From positions 1 through 64,000 of the forward strand of contig LQPU01000036.1 of the NCBI GenBank assembly GCA_002101905.1: a DNA stretch of 64,000 nucleotides, read 5' to 3'. The stretch comes from Mycobacterium shimoidei. Its GTDB lineage: Bacteria; Actinomycetota; Actinomycetes; Mycobacteriales; Mycobacteriaceae. Under the pieces are notes generated by a model. It was given only the letters and a program-made list of their open reading frames with translations, searched no databases and was not told the origin of the DNA. This document shows positions 1 through 9,125 of this stretch, piece by piece. Position numbers and translations under genes: made by a program. Positions within the stretch are counted from its first letter, which is position 1. Each line of letters starts with the position of its first letter.

Positions 1-24
1 TGCCCAGCGGTCGACCAACAAAAA

Positions 25-53
25 AGCCCAAACCCTAAACGAGGGTTCGGGCT
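25..53 (-). terminator. Rho-independent terminator of tRNA-Ser(CGA)
   Basis: A 12-bp stem (25-36 with 42-53, one mismatch) with a 5-nt loop is followed on the minus strand by a run of six T (plus-strand A run 20-25). It lies just downstream of the minus-strand tRNA-Ser, so it most likely ends that transcript. Seen in sequence; the function is inferred. Confidence 0.75.
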
Positions 54-78
54 ATTCGTATGTCTTGAGACATCACAT

Positions 79-169
79 TGGCGGTGGCGGAGGGATTTGA
101 ACCCTCGGACGGGGGTTACCCGTCACACGCTTTCGAGGCGTGCTCCTTAGGCCGCTCGGACACGCCACC
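79..169 (-). tRNA. tRNA-Ser(CGA)
   Basis: The minus strand folds as a class II tRNA: acceptor GGTGGCG (163-169) pairs with CGCCACC (83-89), discriminator G, an encoded CCA (79-81), a long variable arm and the T-loop GGTTCAAATCC. The anticodon loop CTCGAAA (131-137) gives anticodon CGA, reading UCG serine codons. A 34-bp piece of its 3' half recurs at 49218-49251. Confidence 0.96.
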
Positions 170-198
170 GCCGGACAGCTTACCGAACCCCGTCCCGC

Positions 199-672
199 TC
201 ACCCCAACCGCTGTCGCGCAAAAAAGTCCTCCAGCAGCGCGGCGCATTCGTCGGCCAGCACCCCGCCGCGCACCTCGGGCCGGTGGTTGAGCCGCCGGTC
301 ACGCACCACATCCCACAGCGATCCGACCGCACCGGTCTTGGGCTCCCAGGCGCCGAACACCAGTCGCGCAACCCGCGCCAGCACCAGCGCACCGGCGCAC
401 ATCGTGCAGGGTTCGACGGTGACCGCCAGCGTCGTCCCCTCCAGCCGCCAGCCGTCCCCGAGCGCGTTGGCGGCGGCCCGCATCGCCAGGATCTCGGCAT
501 GGGCGGTCGGATCACCGAGCGCCTCGCGGGCGTTGACCGCCCGGGCCAGCTCGGTGCCGTCGGCACCGACGACCACCGCGCCCACCGGAACGTCGCGCGG
601 CCCGGCAGTCGCAGCAACCGCCAGCGCGGCGCGGATCAGCTCTTCGTCGCCCGGCACCGACCGACGCGTCAC
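199..672 (-). CDS. tadA: tRNA-specific adenosine deaminase TadA
   Basis: 157 aa, cytidine/deoxycytidylate deaminase fold. The zinc-binding and catalytic HAE motif is at residues 58-60 and the PCTMC zinc motif at 88-92, followed by AGA as in TadA rather than in nucleoside deaminases. The family converts A34 to inosine in tRNA-Arg(ACG), the very tRNA encoded at 33638-33710. The start overlaps the end of the upstream partner gene by 4 bp, so the two are translationally coupled. Orthologue of Rv3752c by order and length. Confidence 0.93.
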   Translation of the reverse strand: MTRRSVPGDEELIRAALAVAATAGPRDVPVGAVVVGADGTELARAVNAREALGDPTAHAEILAMRAAANALGDGWRLEGTTLAVTVEPCTMCAGALVLARVARLVFGAWEPKTGAVGSLWDVVRDRRLNHRPEVRGGVLADECAALLEDFFARQRLG

Positions 673-1181
673 CGACCCAGACGCTCGAGCACCGCCGAGA
701 GCTCCTCGGCGAAGCCCATTTCACGCGCAATGCGGCCCAACTGCTCGTCGGCGTAAAGGTCCGTCTCGTCGAGGATGATGCTCAGCACCGCCTCGGGCAG
801 CCCGACATCGGACAGCAGCCCCAGATCGCCCTCCTCGAACGGCTCGGCGTCCTCGAGATCCTCGGGCTCGATATCGGCGTCGAGATTCTCCAGGACTTCG
901 GCGGCGATGTCGTAGTCCAGCGCTGCGGTGGCGTCGGACAGAAACAGACGCGTGTTGGACGGTCCCGGCCGGATGATCACGAAGAACTCGTCGTCGACGT
1001 CGATCAGCCCGAATACGGCGCCGGAGCTGCGCAAGTCGCGCAGTTCACGCTCAGCGGCCGCCAGGCTAGTCAGTGCCTTGCGCCGCATTGGAGCACAGCG
1101 CCACTTGCCCTCTTCACGCACGACGGCAACTCCGAAGCCGTCCGGTGCGTCCGCCTGTGCGGAGGCCCGCTGTGGTCCCAT
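669..1181 (-). CDS. TadA-associated acidic protein (Rv3753c-like)
   Basis: 170 aa when started at the ATG at 1179-1181 (residues MGPQRASAQ); an upstream in-frame start at 1265 would run into the tyrA promoter region. The protein is acidic, especially around residues 95-130 (many D and E), with no membrane segment or catalytic motif I recognise. It overlaps tadA by 4 bp and is usually annotated as a tRNA adenosine deaminase-associated protein because of this conserved pairing. The molecular role is unknown. Confidence 0.85.
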   Translation of the reverse strand: MGPQRASAQADAPDGFGVAVVREEGKWRCAPMRRKALTSLAAAERELRDLRSSGAVFGLIDVDDEFFVIIRPGPSNTRLFLSDATAALDYDIAAEVLENLDADIEPEDLEDAEPFEEGDLGLLSDVGLPEAVLSIILDETDLYADEQLGRIAREMGFAEELSAVLERLGR

Positions 1182-1274
1182 GCGCGCAACGCTAGTCCCT
1201 GACCAGCCCGTTGACCACCCGATCGGCTTCGCGCCGGACGGCAGGTCGGCCCGGAAGTATGCCAACCTTGGAAG

Positions 1275-2234
1275 GTGGCAAAAACACCCGTATGCGTCCT
1301 GGGGCTGGGACTGATCGGCGGCTCAATCATGCGGGCCGCGGACGCGGCGGGGTACGAGGTCTTCGGCTACAACCGCTCTGTCGAGGGGGCGCAGGCGGCC
1401 CGTTTCGACGGCTTCGACGCCACCACCGACCTCGACGAAGCGCTGACCCGCGCCGCGGAGCTCGACGCGTTGATCGTGCTCGCCGTTCCCATGCCGGCGC
1501 TGTCGACCCTGCTCACCCACATCAAGAAGCTGGCACCGAACTGCGCGCTGACCGATGTCACCAGCGTCAAGTGCGCGGTCCTCGAGGAGGTCACCGCGGC
1601 TGGGCTGCAGGACCGCTTCGTCGGTGGTCACCCGATGACCGGTACCGCCCACTCGGGGTGGAGCGCCGGCCACGTCCGGCTGTTCACCGGCGCGCCCTGG
1701 GTGATCAGCGTGGACGACCACGTCGACCCGACCGTGTGGACGACGGTGATGACGCTGGCGCTGGACTGCGGATCGGTCGTGGTGCCGGCCCGCTCCGACG
1801 AGCACGACGCCGCGGCGGCAGCGATTTCGCATCTGCCGCACCTGCTCGCCGAGGCGCTGGCCGTCACCGCCGCGGAGGTGCCACTGGCGTTCGCGCTGGC
1901 GGCCGGGTCGTTCCGGGACGCGACCCGGGTGGCGGTCACCGCGCCGGATCTGGTGCGCGCCATGTGCGAAGCCAACTCCGACCAGATGCTTCCGATGGTG
2001 GATCGATTCATCGAACTGCTGACGAATGCCCGGGATTCGCTGGCACACAACAATTCCGTGGCCGAGCTGGCTGAGGCCGGCCATGCCGCGCGCACCCGCT
2101 ACGACAGCTTTTCCCGCCCGGAGATCGTCACGGTGTTCATCGGCGCCGAGCGCTGGCGCGAGGAGCTGGCCGCCGCCGGCCGCGCCGGCGGGGTGATCAG
2201 ATCCGCTCTGCCAAGTCTGGATAATCCACGATGA
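1275..2234 (+). CDS. tyrA: Prephenate dehydrogenase
   Basis: 319 aa from a GTG start. The NAD(P)-binding motif GLGLIGGS is at residues 10-17, and GGHPMTG near residue 117 is the conserved prephenate-binding segment of TyrA. The enzyme oxidatively decarboxylates prephenate to 4-hydroxyphenylpyruvate in tyrosine synthesis; the aminotransferase HisC2 encoded at 33975 could take the next step. It is divergent from the tadA pair, and its 3' end overlaps the convergent 2197-2802 gene by 38 bp. Orthologue of Rv3754 by order. Confidence 0.94.
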   Translation: MAKTPVCVLGLGLIGGSIMRAADAAGYEVFGYNRSVEGAQAARFDGFDATTDLDEALTRAAELDALIVLAVPMPALSTLLTHIKKLAPNCALTDVTSVKCAVLEEVTAAGLQDRFVGGHPMTGTAHSGWSAGHVRLFTGAPWVISVDDHVDPTVWTTVMTLALDCGSVVVPARSDEHDAAAAAISHLPHLLAEALAVTAAEVPLAFALAAGSFRDATRVAVTAPDLVRAMCEANSDQMLPMVDRFIELLTNARDSLAHNNSVAELAEAGHAARTRYDSFSRPEIVTVFIGAERWREELAAAGRAGGVIRSALPSLDNPR

Positions 2235-2802
2235 GCCCGTCGGTGTCGACGGTCAGCGTGGTGTCGGACACCGGCGAATGCACCTTGATTTTCTCGGTCG
2301 TTTCCGAGCTGGCGCTGCCGTAGCTGATCATCGCCGAGCTGAGAGCCATCTCGGGCAATCGCACGTAAATCACCGGCACGGTGACCGAATTCGGCCTTTC
2401 GTGCAGGCCGCAGCGGCGGATCGGCAGGGTGTTGAAAAACGGGCTGAAGACCACGTCGATGTCGAGCGCGCCGTCGAAGGCGGCCCGCGACTCGCCGCTG
2501 TGGTCGGTAACCAGCCACATGTTCTCCTCGTCGCGGGCGACAGAAAGCTGGCGTTCGCGTTCGGCCACCGCCACCGTCAACCCGAACCGTCTGGTGGCAC
2601 CCGCGTCGTCGGTCTGGATGTCGTAGTAGGCGCTGAACGCCGGATTGTTGCTCGTCGCGGCGGCCACGATGCGGCCGTTGGCCTTGACTCGATTGCCGGA
2701 CAACTGCACCCGCACTGATTCCATGCGGGTCGCGTCGTGCGCGCGCCAGGTAAGGACTTTCGGCCAGGTGCCCGGCGTCGCGTCAGGGGGGGCTGGGCTC
2801 AC
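2197..2802 (-). CDS. Putative glycolipid-binding protein (DUF1089-like)
   Basis: 201 aa from GTG. The opening [20 protein letters not shown] pattern and the later FNTLPIRR segment fit the putative glycolipid-binding (DUF1089) family, a beta-rich barrel of unproven function. No signal peptide or membrane helix. It overlaps the 3' end of proZ by 20 bp and the 3' end of tyrA by 38 bp. It may be the last gene of the pro operon by overlap alone. Matches Rv3755c by position. Confidence 0.8.
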   Translation of the reverse strand: MSPAPPDATPGTWPKVLTWRAHDATRMESVRVQLSGNRVKANGRIVAAATSNNPAFSAYYDIQTDDAGATRRFGLTVAVAERERQLSVARDEENMWLVTDHSGESRAAFDGALDIDVVFSPFFNTLPIRRCGLHERPNSVTVPVIYVRLPEMALSSAMISYGSASSETTEKIKVHSPVSDTTLTVDTDGLIVDYPDLAERI

Positions 2803-3526
2803 CCGCTATACCGTAGGCGACCGCATTCGGTGTCGCACAGCCCGGGCGGGTCGTAGACCGAATACGGAACCGGCCGGTGCCCGGCGCCGACAGCCACACC
2901 GCGAACGCCAGTGCGGCGTCGAGGATCAACGCCAGTGCCGCGACCATCAGCGCGCCGACCAGGGCAAGGTGAAATTGGCGGACCTTGATGCCGTCGATGA
3001 GGTATCGGCCCAGCCCGCCCAGGCTCGCGTAAGCCGCCACCGTCGCGGTGGCCACCACCTGCAGGGTCGCGGTGCGCAGCCCGCCGATGATGAGCGGCAA
3101 CGCATTGGGCACCTCGACGCGCAGCAGCACGCGCCGCTCGGTCATGCCCATCGAGCGGGCGGCGTCGACGACTCTGGCATCGACATTGGAGATGCCCGCG
3201 TACGTGGCGGCCAGCAGCGGCGGGATGCCCAGCAGCATCAGCGCGAAGATGGGCGGCACCAGCCCCAAGCCCCACAGCAGCACGGCCAACAACAGCACGC
3301 CCAGCGTCGGCAGCGCGCGCAGCCCGTTGATCACGGTGACCACCAGCAGCGCGCCCCGCCCGGTGTGGCCGATGATCAACCCGATCGGGACGGCGATCAG
3401 CGCCGACGCCAGCACCGCCAGCACCGTGTATTCCAGATGTTCGGCCGTGCGCGCCGCCAAGCCCACCGGCCCGCCCCAATTGGCCGCGGTGAAAAGGTAC
3501 GACAGCGCCTCACTGAGGAAGTTCAT
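2783..3526 (-). CDS. proZ: Osmoprotectant ABC transporter permease ProZ
   Basis: 247 aa with about six hydrophobic helices. The permease EAA-like loop is visible as AARSMGMTERRVLLRVEVPNA around residues 118-138. The chosen start (MNFLSEAL, 3526) overlaps the proW stop by 4 bp (ATGA); a longer frame to 3580 lies inside proW. Together with ProW it forms the membrane channel for glycine betaine/choline-type compatible solutes. Orthologue of Rv3756c. Confidence 0.92.
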   Translation of the reverse strand: MNFLSEALSYLFTAANWGGPVGLAARTAEHLEYTVLAVLASALIAVPIGLIIGHTGRGALLVVTVINGLRALPTLGVLLLAVLLWGLGLVPPIFALMLLGIPPLLAATYAGISNVDARVVDAARSMGMTERRVLLRVEVPNALPLIIGGLRTATLQVVATATVAAYASLGGLGRYLIDGIKVRQFHLALVGALMVAALALILDAALAFAVWLSAPGTGRFRIRSTTRPGCATPNAVAYGIAGEPSPP

Positions 3527-4197
3527 CGCGCACCGCCCACGATCGGCGCTCTCACCAGACGACGCCGGGGTCGTTCCCACGGTGTGGCCAACCGGCCGAC
3601 CGACATGATCAGCAGGTCGATGACGACGGCCAGCCCGAAGATCGCGATGATCCCCGCCACCACCTGATCGCTCTTGTCGGCCTGGTAGCCCTCGGTGAAC
3701 CAGGTGCCCAGACCACCGATGCCGATCACCGCCCCGACGGCCACCATCGAGATATTCGTGACGACGACGACACGCAGTCCGGCAACCAACACCGGAATAG
3801 ACAGCGGCAGTTCGACTTTCAGCGCCCTGGTGATCGGTCGATAGCCGACGGCGGTGGCAGCGTCCCGCAGCTGCGCCGGGACCGCGTCCAGCGCTTCGGG
3901 CACCGCACGCACCAGCAGCGCCGTGCTGTAGAGCGTCAGCGCGACGACGACGTTCGCCTCATCGAGGATTCGGGTCGGAATGATCAGCGGCAACATCACG
4001 AACAGCGCCAGCGACGGGATGGTGAACACCACACTCGCGGTCACCGTGATCAACCGGCGCAGCGCGGTGTGATGCCCTGCGAGCACCCCCAGCGGCAGCG
4101 CGATCACCAAGCCGATCAGCACCGGCACCAACGACAGCCGCAGGTGGATCACGGTGAGCGTCCACGCCGCCGGCAGGTGAGTGAGCAGATAGTGCAC
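3523..4197 (-). CDS. proW: Osmoprotectant ABC transporter permease ProW
   Basis: 224 aa, multi-helix inner-membrane permease. GTG at 4197 is taken as start because it lies 2 bp after the proV stop and the protein then begins HYLLTHLPAAW like its family; a longer open frame to 4560 is the shadow of proV. The EAA loop reads AATAVGYRPITRALKVELP. It pairs with ProZ in a heterodimeric transmembrane domain powered by ProV. Confidence 0.92.
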   Translation of the reverse strand: MHYLLTHLPAAWTLTVIHLRLSLVPVLIGLVIALPLGVLAGHHTALRRLITVTASVVFTIPSLALFVMLPLIIPTRILDEANVVVALTLYSTALLVRAVPEALDAVPAQLRDAATAVGYRPITRALKVELPLSIPVLVAGLRVVVVTNISMVAVGAVIGIGGLGTWFTEGYQADKSDQVVAGIIAIFGLAVVIDLLIMSVGRLATPWERPRRRLVRAPIVGGAR

Positions 4198-4199
4198 GC

Positions 4200-5291
4200 T
4201 CAGTCCTGCCGCTGCGATTCCAGTGCGGCCAGCACATCGGCAGCCCGCACTCCCCCGATGACCTTGCCCGCCGTGTCGACGGCGACCCCCAACGCCGCCG
4301 GCGAGGACAGCGCGGCGTCCAGCGCCTGGCTGAGGTTCCCGCCCGGGCGCAACAGCGAACCGGCCGTCAGGCAATCGGGTAATGGCGCGCCGGTTTGGTA
4401 CTTGCGCAGACCGGCGGCGTCGATCCACCCGGTCGGCGTGCCGTCTTGGTGCACCACCAGCGCCCAGCCGTCCTGCAGCCGCGCGCCGGCGACTTCGGAC
4501 TCCGGGATCTGCGGAATGTCGTGCAGCGGCAGCCCGTCCGCGTCCAAACACTGCAACCATCGGTAGCCGCGGCCCAGACCGATGAAGCTCGAAACGAAGT
4601 CGTTGGCCGGCCGTGACAGCAACCGGGCGGGCTTCTCGTACTGCTGCATTGATCCGCCCGGGCCGAACACCGCGATGAAATCCGCCAGCCGGATCGCCTC
4701 GTCGATGTCGTGCGTGACGAACACGATGGTCTTGTGCAATTCGTTTTGCAGACGGATGATTTCGCGCTGCAGCTCGCGGCGCACTATCGGGTCGACCGCG
4801 GAGAACGGCTCGTCCATCAACAGGATCGGCGGGTCGGCGGCCAGGGCGCGTGCCACTCCGACCCGCTGCTGCTCGCCGCCGGAGAGCTGGGCGGGATAGC
4901 GGTTGGCCAGCTTGCCGTCCAGCCCGACCCGCTCCAGCACGTCATAGGCCGCACGCCGCGCTGCCCGCCGCGACTGGCCTTGCAGCACCGGCACCGTCGC
5001 GACATTGTCGATCACCCGCTGGTGCGGCATCAGGCCCGCGCCCTGAATCACGTAGCCGATCCCGAGCCGCAGCTTGACCGGGTCGACCGTGGACACATCG
5101 GCACCATTGACGCGCACGCTGCCGGAGGTGGGCTCGACCATCCGGTTGATCATTCGCATCGACGTGGTCTTGCCGCAGCCGGACGGTCCGACGAAGACGG
5201 TCAACGCCCCTTTCGGTACCTCCAGCGACAACCGGTCGACGGCAACGGTGCCGTCGGGATAGGTCTTGCTGGCCTTGTCGAAGGTGATCAT
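4200..5291 (-). CDS. proV: Osmoprotectant ABC transporter ATPase ProV
   Basis: 363 aa. Walker A GPSGCGKTT is near residues 36-44, the ABC signature LSGGEQQRVG near 135-144, Walker B ILLMDEP near 156-162 and the H-loop in VTHDIDEA. The C-terminal 120 residues look like CBS-type regulatory repeats, the domain that senses ionic strength in OpuA-type transporters. Translation is coupled to proX (4-bp overlap) and it is followed by proW after 2 bp. Orthologue of Rv3758c. Confidence 0.94.
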   Translation of the reverse strand: MITFDKASKTYPDGTVAVDRLSLEVPKGALTVFVGPSGCGKTTSMRMINRMVEPTSGSVRVNGADVSTVDPVKLRLGIGYVIQGAGLMPHQRVIDNVATVPVLQGQSRRAARRAAYDVLERVGLDGKLANRYPAQLSGGEQQRVGVARALAADPPILLMDEPFSAVDPIVRRELQREIIRLQNELHKTIVFVTHDIDEAIRLADFIAVFGPGGSMQQYEKPARLLSRPANDFVSSFIGLGRGYRWLQCLDADGLPLHDIPQIPESEVAGARLQDGWALVVHQDGTPTGWIDAAGLRKYQTGAPLPDCLTAGSLLRPGGNLSQALDAALSSPAALGVAVDTAGKVIGGVRAADVLAALESQRQD

Positions 5292-6250
5292 CGGCGTATT
5301 GGATGATCGAAGCCGTTGCGCTGGACCCAGTTTCGCGCTGCCTGGTCCGGGTCGACGCCGGAGTTGCCCGACACGGCAGCGTTGAGTTCGGCGAGTCCTT
5401 CGGTGGTCAGCTTGGCCGAAACGGCGTCCAGAACGTCTTTGAGGTGATCGGATTTCTTCTGCGAATTCAGCAGCGGCACAATGTTGCCCGCCATGAAGTT
5501 GTGCTTGGGATCATCCAGCGTCACCAGGTGATGCTGGGGGATGGCCGGTGAGGTGCTGAAGATGTTGGCCGCGTCGACCACACCGTCCACCAGAGCGCGC
5601 ACCGTGACCGCACCACCGCCGTCGCTGATGGCCACGAAGTTGTTGGGGCTGATGTCGAGGCCGTATTTCTCTCGCAGCCCCACCAGGCCCGACGGGCGGG
5701 TTTGAAACGCCGATGGGGCGGCGAAGCGCACCTGGGCCGAATGCGGAGCCAGATCGCCGATGGTTTTCAGGTTCCACTTCTGTGCGGTGGTGGCGGTGAC
5801 GGTGACGCTGTCGGTGTCTGACGCGGGCGCCGGGGTCAGGATCGACAAATCGCCGGGCAGGCGCTTGTAAAGCTCCAACTCGACGTCGTTGAGCATGGTC
5901 GTCATCGCGTCGGGCTGGAAGTACAGCAGCAAGTTGCCGATGTATTCGGGAATCAGGTCGATCGAATGGTCCTTGAGCGCCGGGATATACGCCTCGCGAC
6001 TGCCGACACCGAGACGACGTCCGACGTCGAAACCGTTGGCTTGCAACGCTTGTGCGTAGATTTCGGCGAGAATCATCGATTCGGGGAAGTCCGAGGATCC
6101 CACGACGATGGATTCCATGCCGCCGGACATGCCGCCAAGCGGATTGGGGCTACCGCAGGCCGCCAGCCACACAGTGACCAGGCACATCACAACCCACACC
6201 GCCGCGGAGCGCTGACGCAGCAGGCTCATAGCAGCAGACACTATCGCCAT
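5288..6250 (-). CDS. proX: Osmoprotectant-binding lipoprotein ProX
   Basis: 320 aa. A signal peptide ends in the lipobox LAAC (Cys about residue 32), so it is an exported, lipid-anchored substrate-binding protein. The mature part starts with VVGSSDFPESMILAEIYAQA, typical of the glycine-betaine-binding OpuAC/QAT family. The start at 6250 (MAIVSAAM) follows an AGGGG run; 6229 (MSLLRQR) is an alternative. First gene of proX-proV-proW-proZ and divergent from the gene at 6292, so both promoters must lie in 6251-6291. Confidence 0.92.
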   Translation of the reverse strand: MAIVSAAMSLLRQRSAAVWVVMCLVTVWLAACGSPNPLGGMSGGMESIVVGSSDFPESMILAEIYAQALQANGFDVGRRLGVGSREAYIPALKDHSIDLIPEYIGNLLLYFQPDAMTTMLNDVELELYKRLPGDLSILTPAPASDTDSVTVTATTAQKWNLKTIGDLAPHSAQVRFAAPSAFQTRPSGLVGLREKYGLDISPNNFVAISDGGGAVTVRALVDGVVDAANIFSTSPAIPQHHLVTLDDPKHNFMAGNIVPLLNSQKKSDHLKDVLDAVSAKLTTEGLAELNAAVSGNSGVDPDQAARNWVQRNGFDHPIRR

Positions 6251-6291
6251 AACCCCTGCCGCACGACGCTGATTCCTGCAAAGATGACACC

Positions 6292-6639
6292 ATGAGCAGC
6301 GATCCATCTGTGTCGCCCGATCAGCCATATCCCGCAGAGGCATCGAAAGGCGACACGGCCACCACGCCGTCGGGCCAGCCGGTGAAGTTCACCCGGGCCG
6401 GCGCACTGTGGTCGGCGCTGACCGTCGGGTTTCTCATTCTCATCGTGCTGTTGATCTTCATTACTCAGAACACGACCTCGGCGCAGTTTGCGTTCTTGGG
6501 CTGGCGCTGGACCCTGCCGCTAGGGGTTGCGATTCTGTTGGCGGCGGTGTGCGGTGGGCTGATCACCGTGCTGGCCGGCACGGCGCGGATCTACCAGCTG
6601 CGGCGCGCGGCGAAGAAACAGGCGGCCGGTCAGCGATAG
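6292..6639 (+). CDS. LapA-like (DUF1049) membrane protein
   Basis: 115 aa. Residues 1-35 are polar (Ser/Pro/Thr). Two hydrophobic helices follow (about 38-58 and 70-93), separated by a short loop with the QNTTSAQFAFLGW pattern of LapA/DUF1049 proteins, and the tail is basic (RRAAKKQA). In enterobacteria LapA-domain proteins act in envelope assembly; the mycobacterial role is unknown. It corresponds to Rv3760 by position. Confidence 0.85.
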   Translation: MSSDPSVSPDQPYPAEASKGDTATTPSGQPVKFTRAGALWSALTVGFLILIVLLIFITQNTTSAQFAFLGWRWTLPLGVAILLAAVCGGLITVLAGTARIYQLRRAAKKQAAGQR

Positions 6640-6649
6640 CTAACCAGGG

Positions 6650-7258
6650 CTATGCGCGCTGGTTGCGCGGCAGCAGATCCCACACATGTTCGGTGCTGTT
6701 GACCGCGGCGACGGTGGCCTCCCCGGACCGGGAGAACAGCAGCCGGGTCACCGACACGTAGTCGACCGGAAACGACAACAGCCGCCGGGTTCCCAGGATC
6801 TGGTGTAGCACCACGTTGATCACCCCGCCGTGACTGAACACCGCGACGGTGTCTTGCGGTTCGGCGGCCGCGACGACGTCATCGACAGCGGCGCGTACCC
6901 GAGCGCAAAACGCAGCCTCGTCGACCGCGCTGGGCAGATGGCCCTGCGCCATGCGCGCCCACTCCTGCGGATTCTCTTCGCGGATCTGCTCGATGGGGAT
7001 ATAGACCGGCAGGTCGCGGTCGTACTCGGCGAACCTGTCGTCGATGTCGACGGCCAGTCCGCGCGCCGCGGCGACCGGTTCCGCGGTTTGGACGGCACGG
7101 CGCTGCGGGCTGCTGACCACCCGAGAAATCGGAAAGCGCGCCAACCCGTCGGGTAACCGCTTCACCTGTGCGCGACCATCTTCGGACAGGTCGGGGTCGG
7201 CGCCCTGGCCAGGTTCGCTGCGCAGCGGCAGGGCATGGCGGATCAAGAGCAGCTGCAT
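6650..7258 (-). CDS. Histidine phosphatase superfamily protein
   Basis: 202 aa. The N-terminus MQLLLIRHALP carries the RH motif with Ala in place of the usual Gly of RHG, and the second catalytic His sits in VFSHGGVINVV near residue 143. These are the branch-1 histidine phosphatase (phosphoglycerate mutase-like) landmarks. The substrate cannot be told from sequence. It ends 10 bp from the stop of the convergent LapA-like gene. Confidence 0.88.
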   Translation of the reverse strand: MQLLLIRHALPLRSEPGQGADPDLSEDGRAQVKRLPDGLARFPISRVVSSPQRRAVQTAEPVAAARGLAVDIDDRFAEYDRDLPVYIPIEQIREENPQEWARMAQGHLPSAVDEAAFCARVRAAVDDVVAAAEPQDTVAVFSHGGVINVVLHQILGTRRLLSFPVDYVSVTRLLFSRSGEATVAAVNSTEHVWDLLPRNQRA

Positions 7259-7339
7259 CCGCTCAGCTTCGCATGCCGTCTTCGGCGTTTCGCACCCGCC
7301 GGGAGAATGCTATTCTCCAGCGCGAGAGCGAGGTGTGCG

Positions 7340-8350
7340 GTGCTGGACGAAGCGGTTTTGGGTCGCTGGCTAGACGCGAATCATGCTCCGGGCACCGGGG
7401 AAAAACCTCTGCTGAAGCAGCTATCCGGAGGCTCCCAAAACACGCTGTATTTGATCGAGCGCGGCGCCGCGCGGATGGTGTTGCGGATGCCCGGCCCGCG
7501 AGCCGACGCGGCCCGGATCGACGGCCTGCTGCGCGAAATCCGGCTGGTGCGGGCGCTGTCGGGCACCGACGTGCCGCATGCCGAGCTGATCGCCGCCGAC
7601 GATGTCGGCGATCAGTTCGGCATGCCCTTCTACGTCATGGCGGCGATCGACGGCTGGAGCCCGGTGGACGGCGGCTGGCCGGCACCGTTCGACACCGACC
7701 TGGCGGCGCGACGTGGACTGGCGTTCGAGCTGGTCGAGGGCGCGGCCAAGCTCGGCCGGGTGGACTGGCGAGCCCAGGGCCTGGAGGGATTCGGCCGCCC
7801 GGAGGGGTTTCACGAACGCCAGGTCGACCGGTGGCTGGCGTTTCTCGACGACTACCGGGTGCGCGAGCTGCCCGGCCTGGACGAAGCCGCCGAGTGGCTG
7901 CGCCGCAACCGCCCCGCGCACTACACGCCGGGCATCATGCACGGCGACTACCAGTTCGCCAACGTGATGTTCGCGCACGGGGCACCGGCGCGGCTGGCCG
8001 CGATCGTGGACTGGGAGATGACCACCGTCGGCGATCCGCTGCTGGACCTGGCCTGGTGCCTGCTGGGCTACGACGGCGAGCACCCCCGCAGCGACGGTTT
8101 CTATCTGGACATGACCGGCATGCCCGCGCGCAGCGAACTGCTGGCGCACTACGAGTCCGTGAGCGGGCTTTCCACCGAGAACATCCACTACTACCTGGTG
8201 CTGGCGAACTGGAAACTCGGGATTGTCTTGGAGAAGACATATGCTGCTGGCGTGCGCACCGGGAAAGTCGACCCCAAGATCACCGCGGCGTTCGGCCCGA
8301 TGATCCTGCAGTTGATCGCGACATCGGCTGAACTGGCCCGGTCGAAATGA
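7340..8350 (+). CDS. APH-family kinase, FadE36-like
   Basis: 336 aa from GTG at 7340, which follows a GAGG motif by about 6 nt; a longer frame from 7235 overlaps the phosphatase promoter. The aminoglycoside phosphotransferase/choline kinase fold is shown by SGGSQNTLY (ATP loop), HGDYQFANV (catalytic loop) and IVDWEMTTVGDP (metal-binding DFG equivalent). Mycobacterial homologues were misnamed acyl-CoA dehydrogenase FadE36. It is first in a tightly packed operon with SDR, acyl-CoA dehydrogenase, TetR and oxidoreductase genes, which suggests phosphorylation of a hydroxyacyl intermediate rather than drug resistance. Confidence 0.88.
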   Translation: MLDEAVLGRWLDANHAPGTGEKPLLKQLSGGSQNTLYLIERGAARMVLRMPGPRADAARIDGLLREIRLVRALSGTDVPHAELIAADDVGDQFGMPFYVMAAIDGWSPVDGGWPAPFDTDLAARRGLAFELVEGAAKLGRVDWRAQGLEGFGRPEGFHERQVDRWLAFLDDYRVRELPGLDEAAEWLRRNRPAHYTPGIMHGDYQFANVMFAHGAPARLAAIVDWEMTTVGDPLLDLAWCLLGYDGEHPRSDGFYLDMTGMPARSELLAHYESVSGLSTENIHYYLVLANWKLGIVLEKTYAAGVRTGKVDPKITAAFGPMILQLIATSAELARSK

Positions 8351-9111
8351 GTTACGCCGACCAGCTTTTCGACCTGACCGATCAGTTGGTACTGATCACC
8401 GGCGGCAGCCGCGGTCTGGGCCGGGCGATGGCGTTCGGGGTGGCCCGCTGCGGGGCCGACGTCGTGATCGCCAGCCGCAAAATGGACAACTGCGTGGCCA
8501 CCGCCAAGGAGATTGAGGCCGAGACCGGCCGCACAGCAATGCCTTTCGCGGTGCACGTCGGGCGCTGGGATCAGCTCGACGGCCTTGTCGAGGCAACCTA
8601 CGACCGGTTCGGCAAGGTCGACACGCTGATCAACAATGCCGGGATGTCACCGCTTTACGACAAGCTCACCGACGTCACCGAGAAGCTGTTCGACGCCGTC
8701 GTCGACCTCAACCTCAAGGGACCGTTCAGGTTGTCGGCACTTGTCGGTGAGCGGATGGTTGCCGCCGGTCGCGGATCGATCATCAACGTCAGCACCGCGG
8801 GCTCGCTGCGCCCGACGCCGGACATCGTTCCCTACGCGGCGGCCAAGGCGGGGCTCAACGCGATGACCGAGGCGCTGGCGAAAGCGTTCGGGCCGACGGT
8901 GCGGGTCAACACGTTGATGGCCGGGCCGTTTTTGACCGACGTCAGCAAGTCGTGGAACTTGGAGCAGGCCACCGAGAACCCGTTCCGCCACCTGGCGCTG
9001 CAGCGTGCCGGCGATCCGTCCGAAATCGTCGGTGCCGCACTGTTTTTAGCTTCGGATGCATCCAGCTTCACCACCGGCTCGATCTTGCGTGCCGATGGCG
9101 GGCTGCCCTGA
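8347..9111 (+). CDS. Short-chain dehydrogenase/reductase
   Basis: 254 aa classical SDR. The cofactor motif TGGSRGLG is at residues 18-25, NNAG is near 95-98 and YAAAK, with the catalytic Tyr and Lys, is near 161-165. The C-terminal FTTGSILRADGGLP is typical of fatty-acyl/3-oxoacyl type SDRs. It overlaps the APH gene by 4 bp. It probably oxidises or reduces a hydroxyacyl substrate of the operon; the exact substrate is unknown. Confidence 0.9.
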   Translation: MSYADQLFDLTDQLVLITGGSRGLGRAMAFGVARCGADVVIASRKMDNCVATAKEIEAETGRTAMPFAVHVGRWDQLDGLVEATYDRFGKVDTLINNAGMSPLYDKLTDVTEKLFDAVVDLNLKGPFRLSALVGERMVAAGRGSIINVSTAGSLRPTPDIVPYAAAKAGLNAMTEALAKAFGPTVRVNTLMAGPFLTDVSKSWNLEQATENPFRHLALQRAGDPSEIVGAALFLASDASSFTTGSILRADGGLP

Positions 9112-9125
9112 CAGGAGGTTTGGGC

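Noticed and set aside
78..290. 70-aa open frame across the tRNA-Ser gene
   Set aside because: It reads through the tRNA; the same false peptide (GFEPSD) recurs at the tRNA fragment near 49230, which is how that fragment was noticed.
2645..3667. 340-aa plus-strand open frame, Gln/Arg/His-rich
   Set aside because: Shadow of proZ/proW; composition is the usual reverse image of membrane-protein codons.
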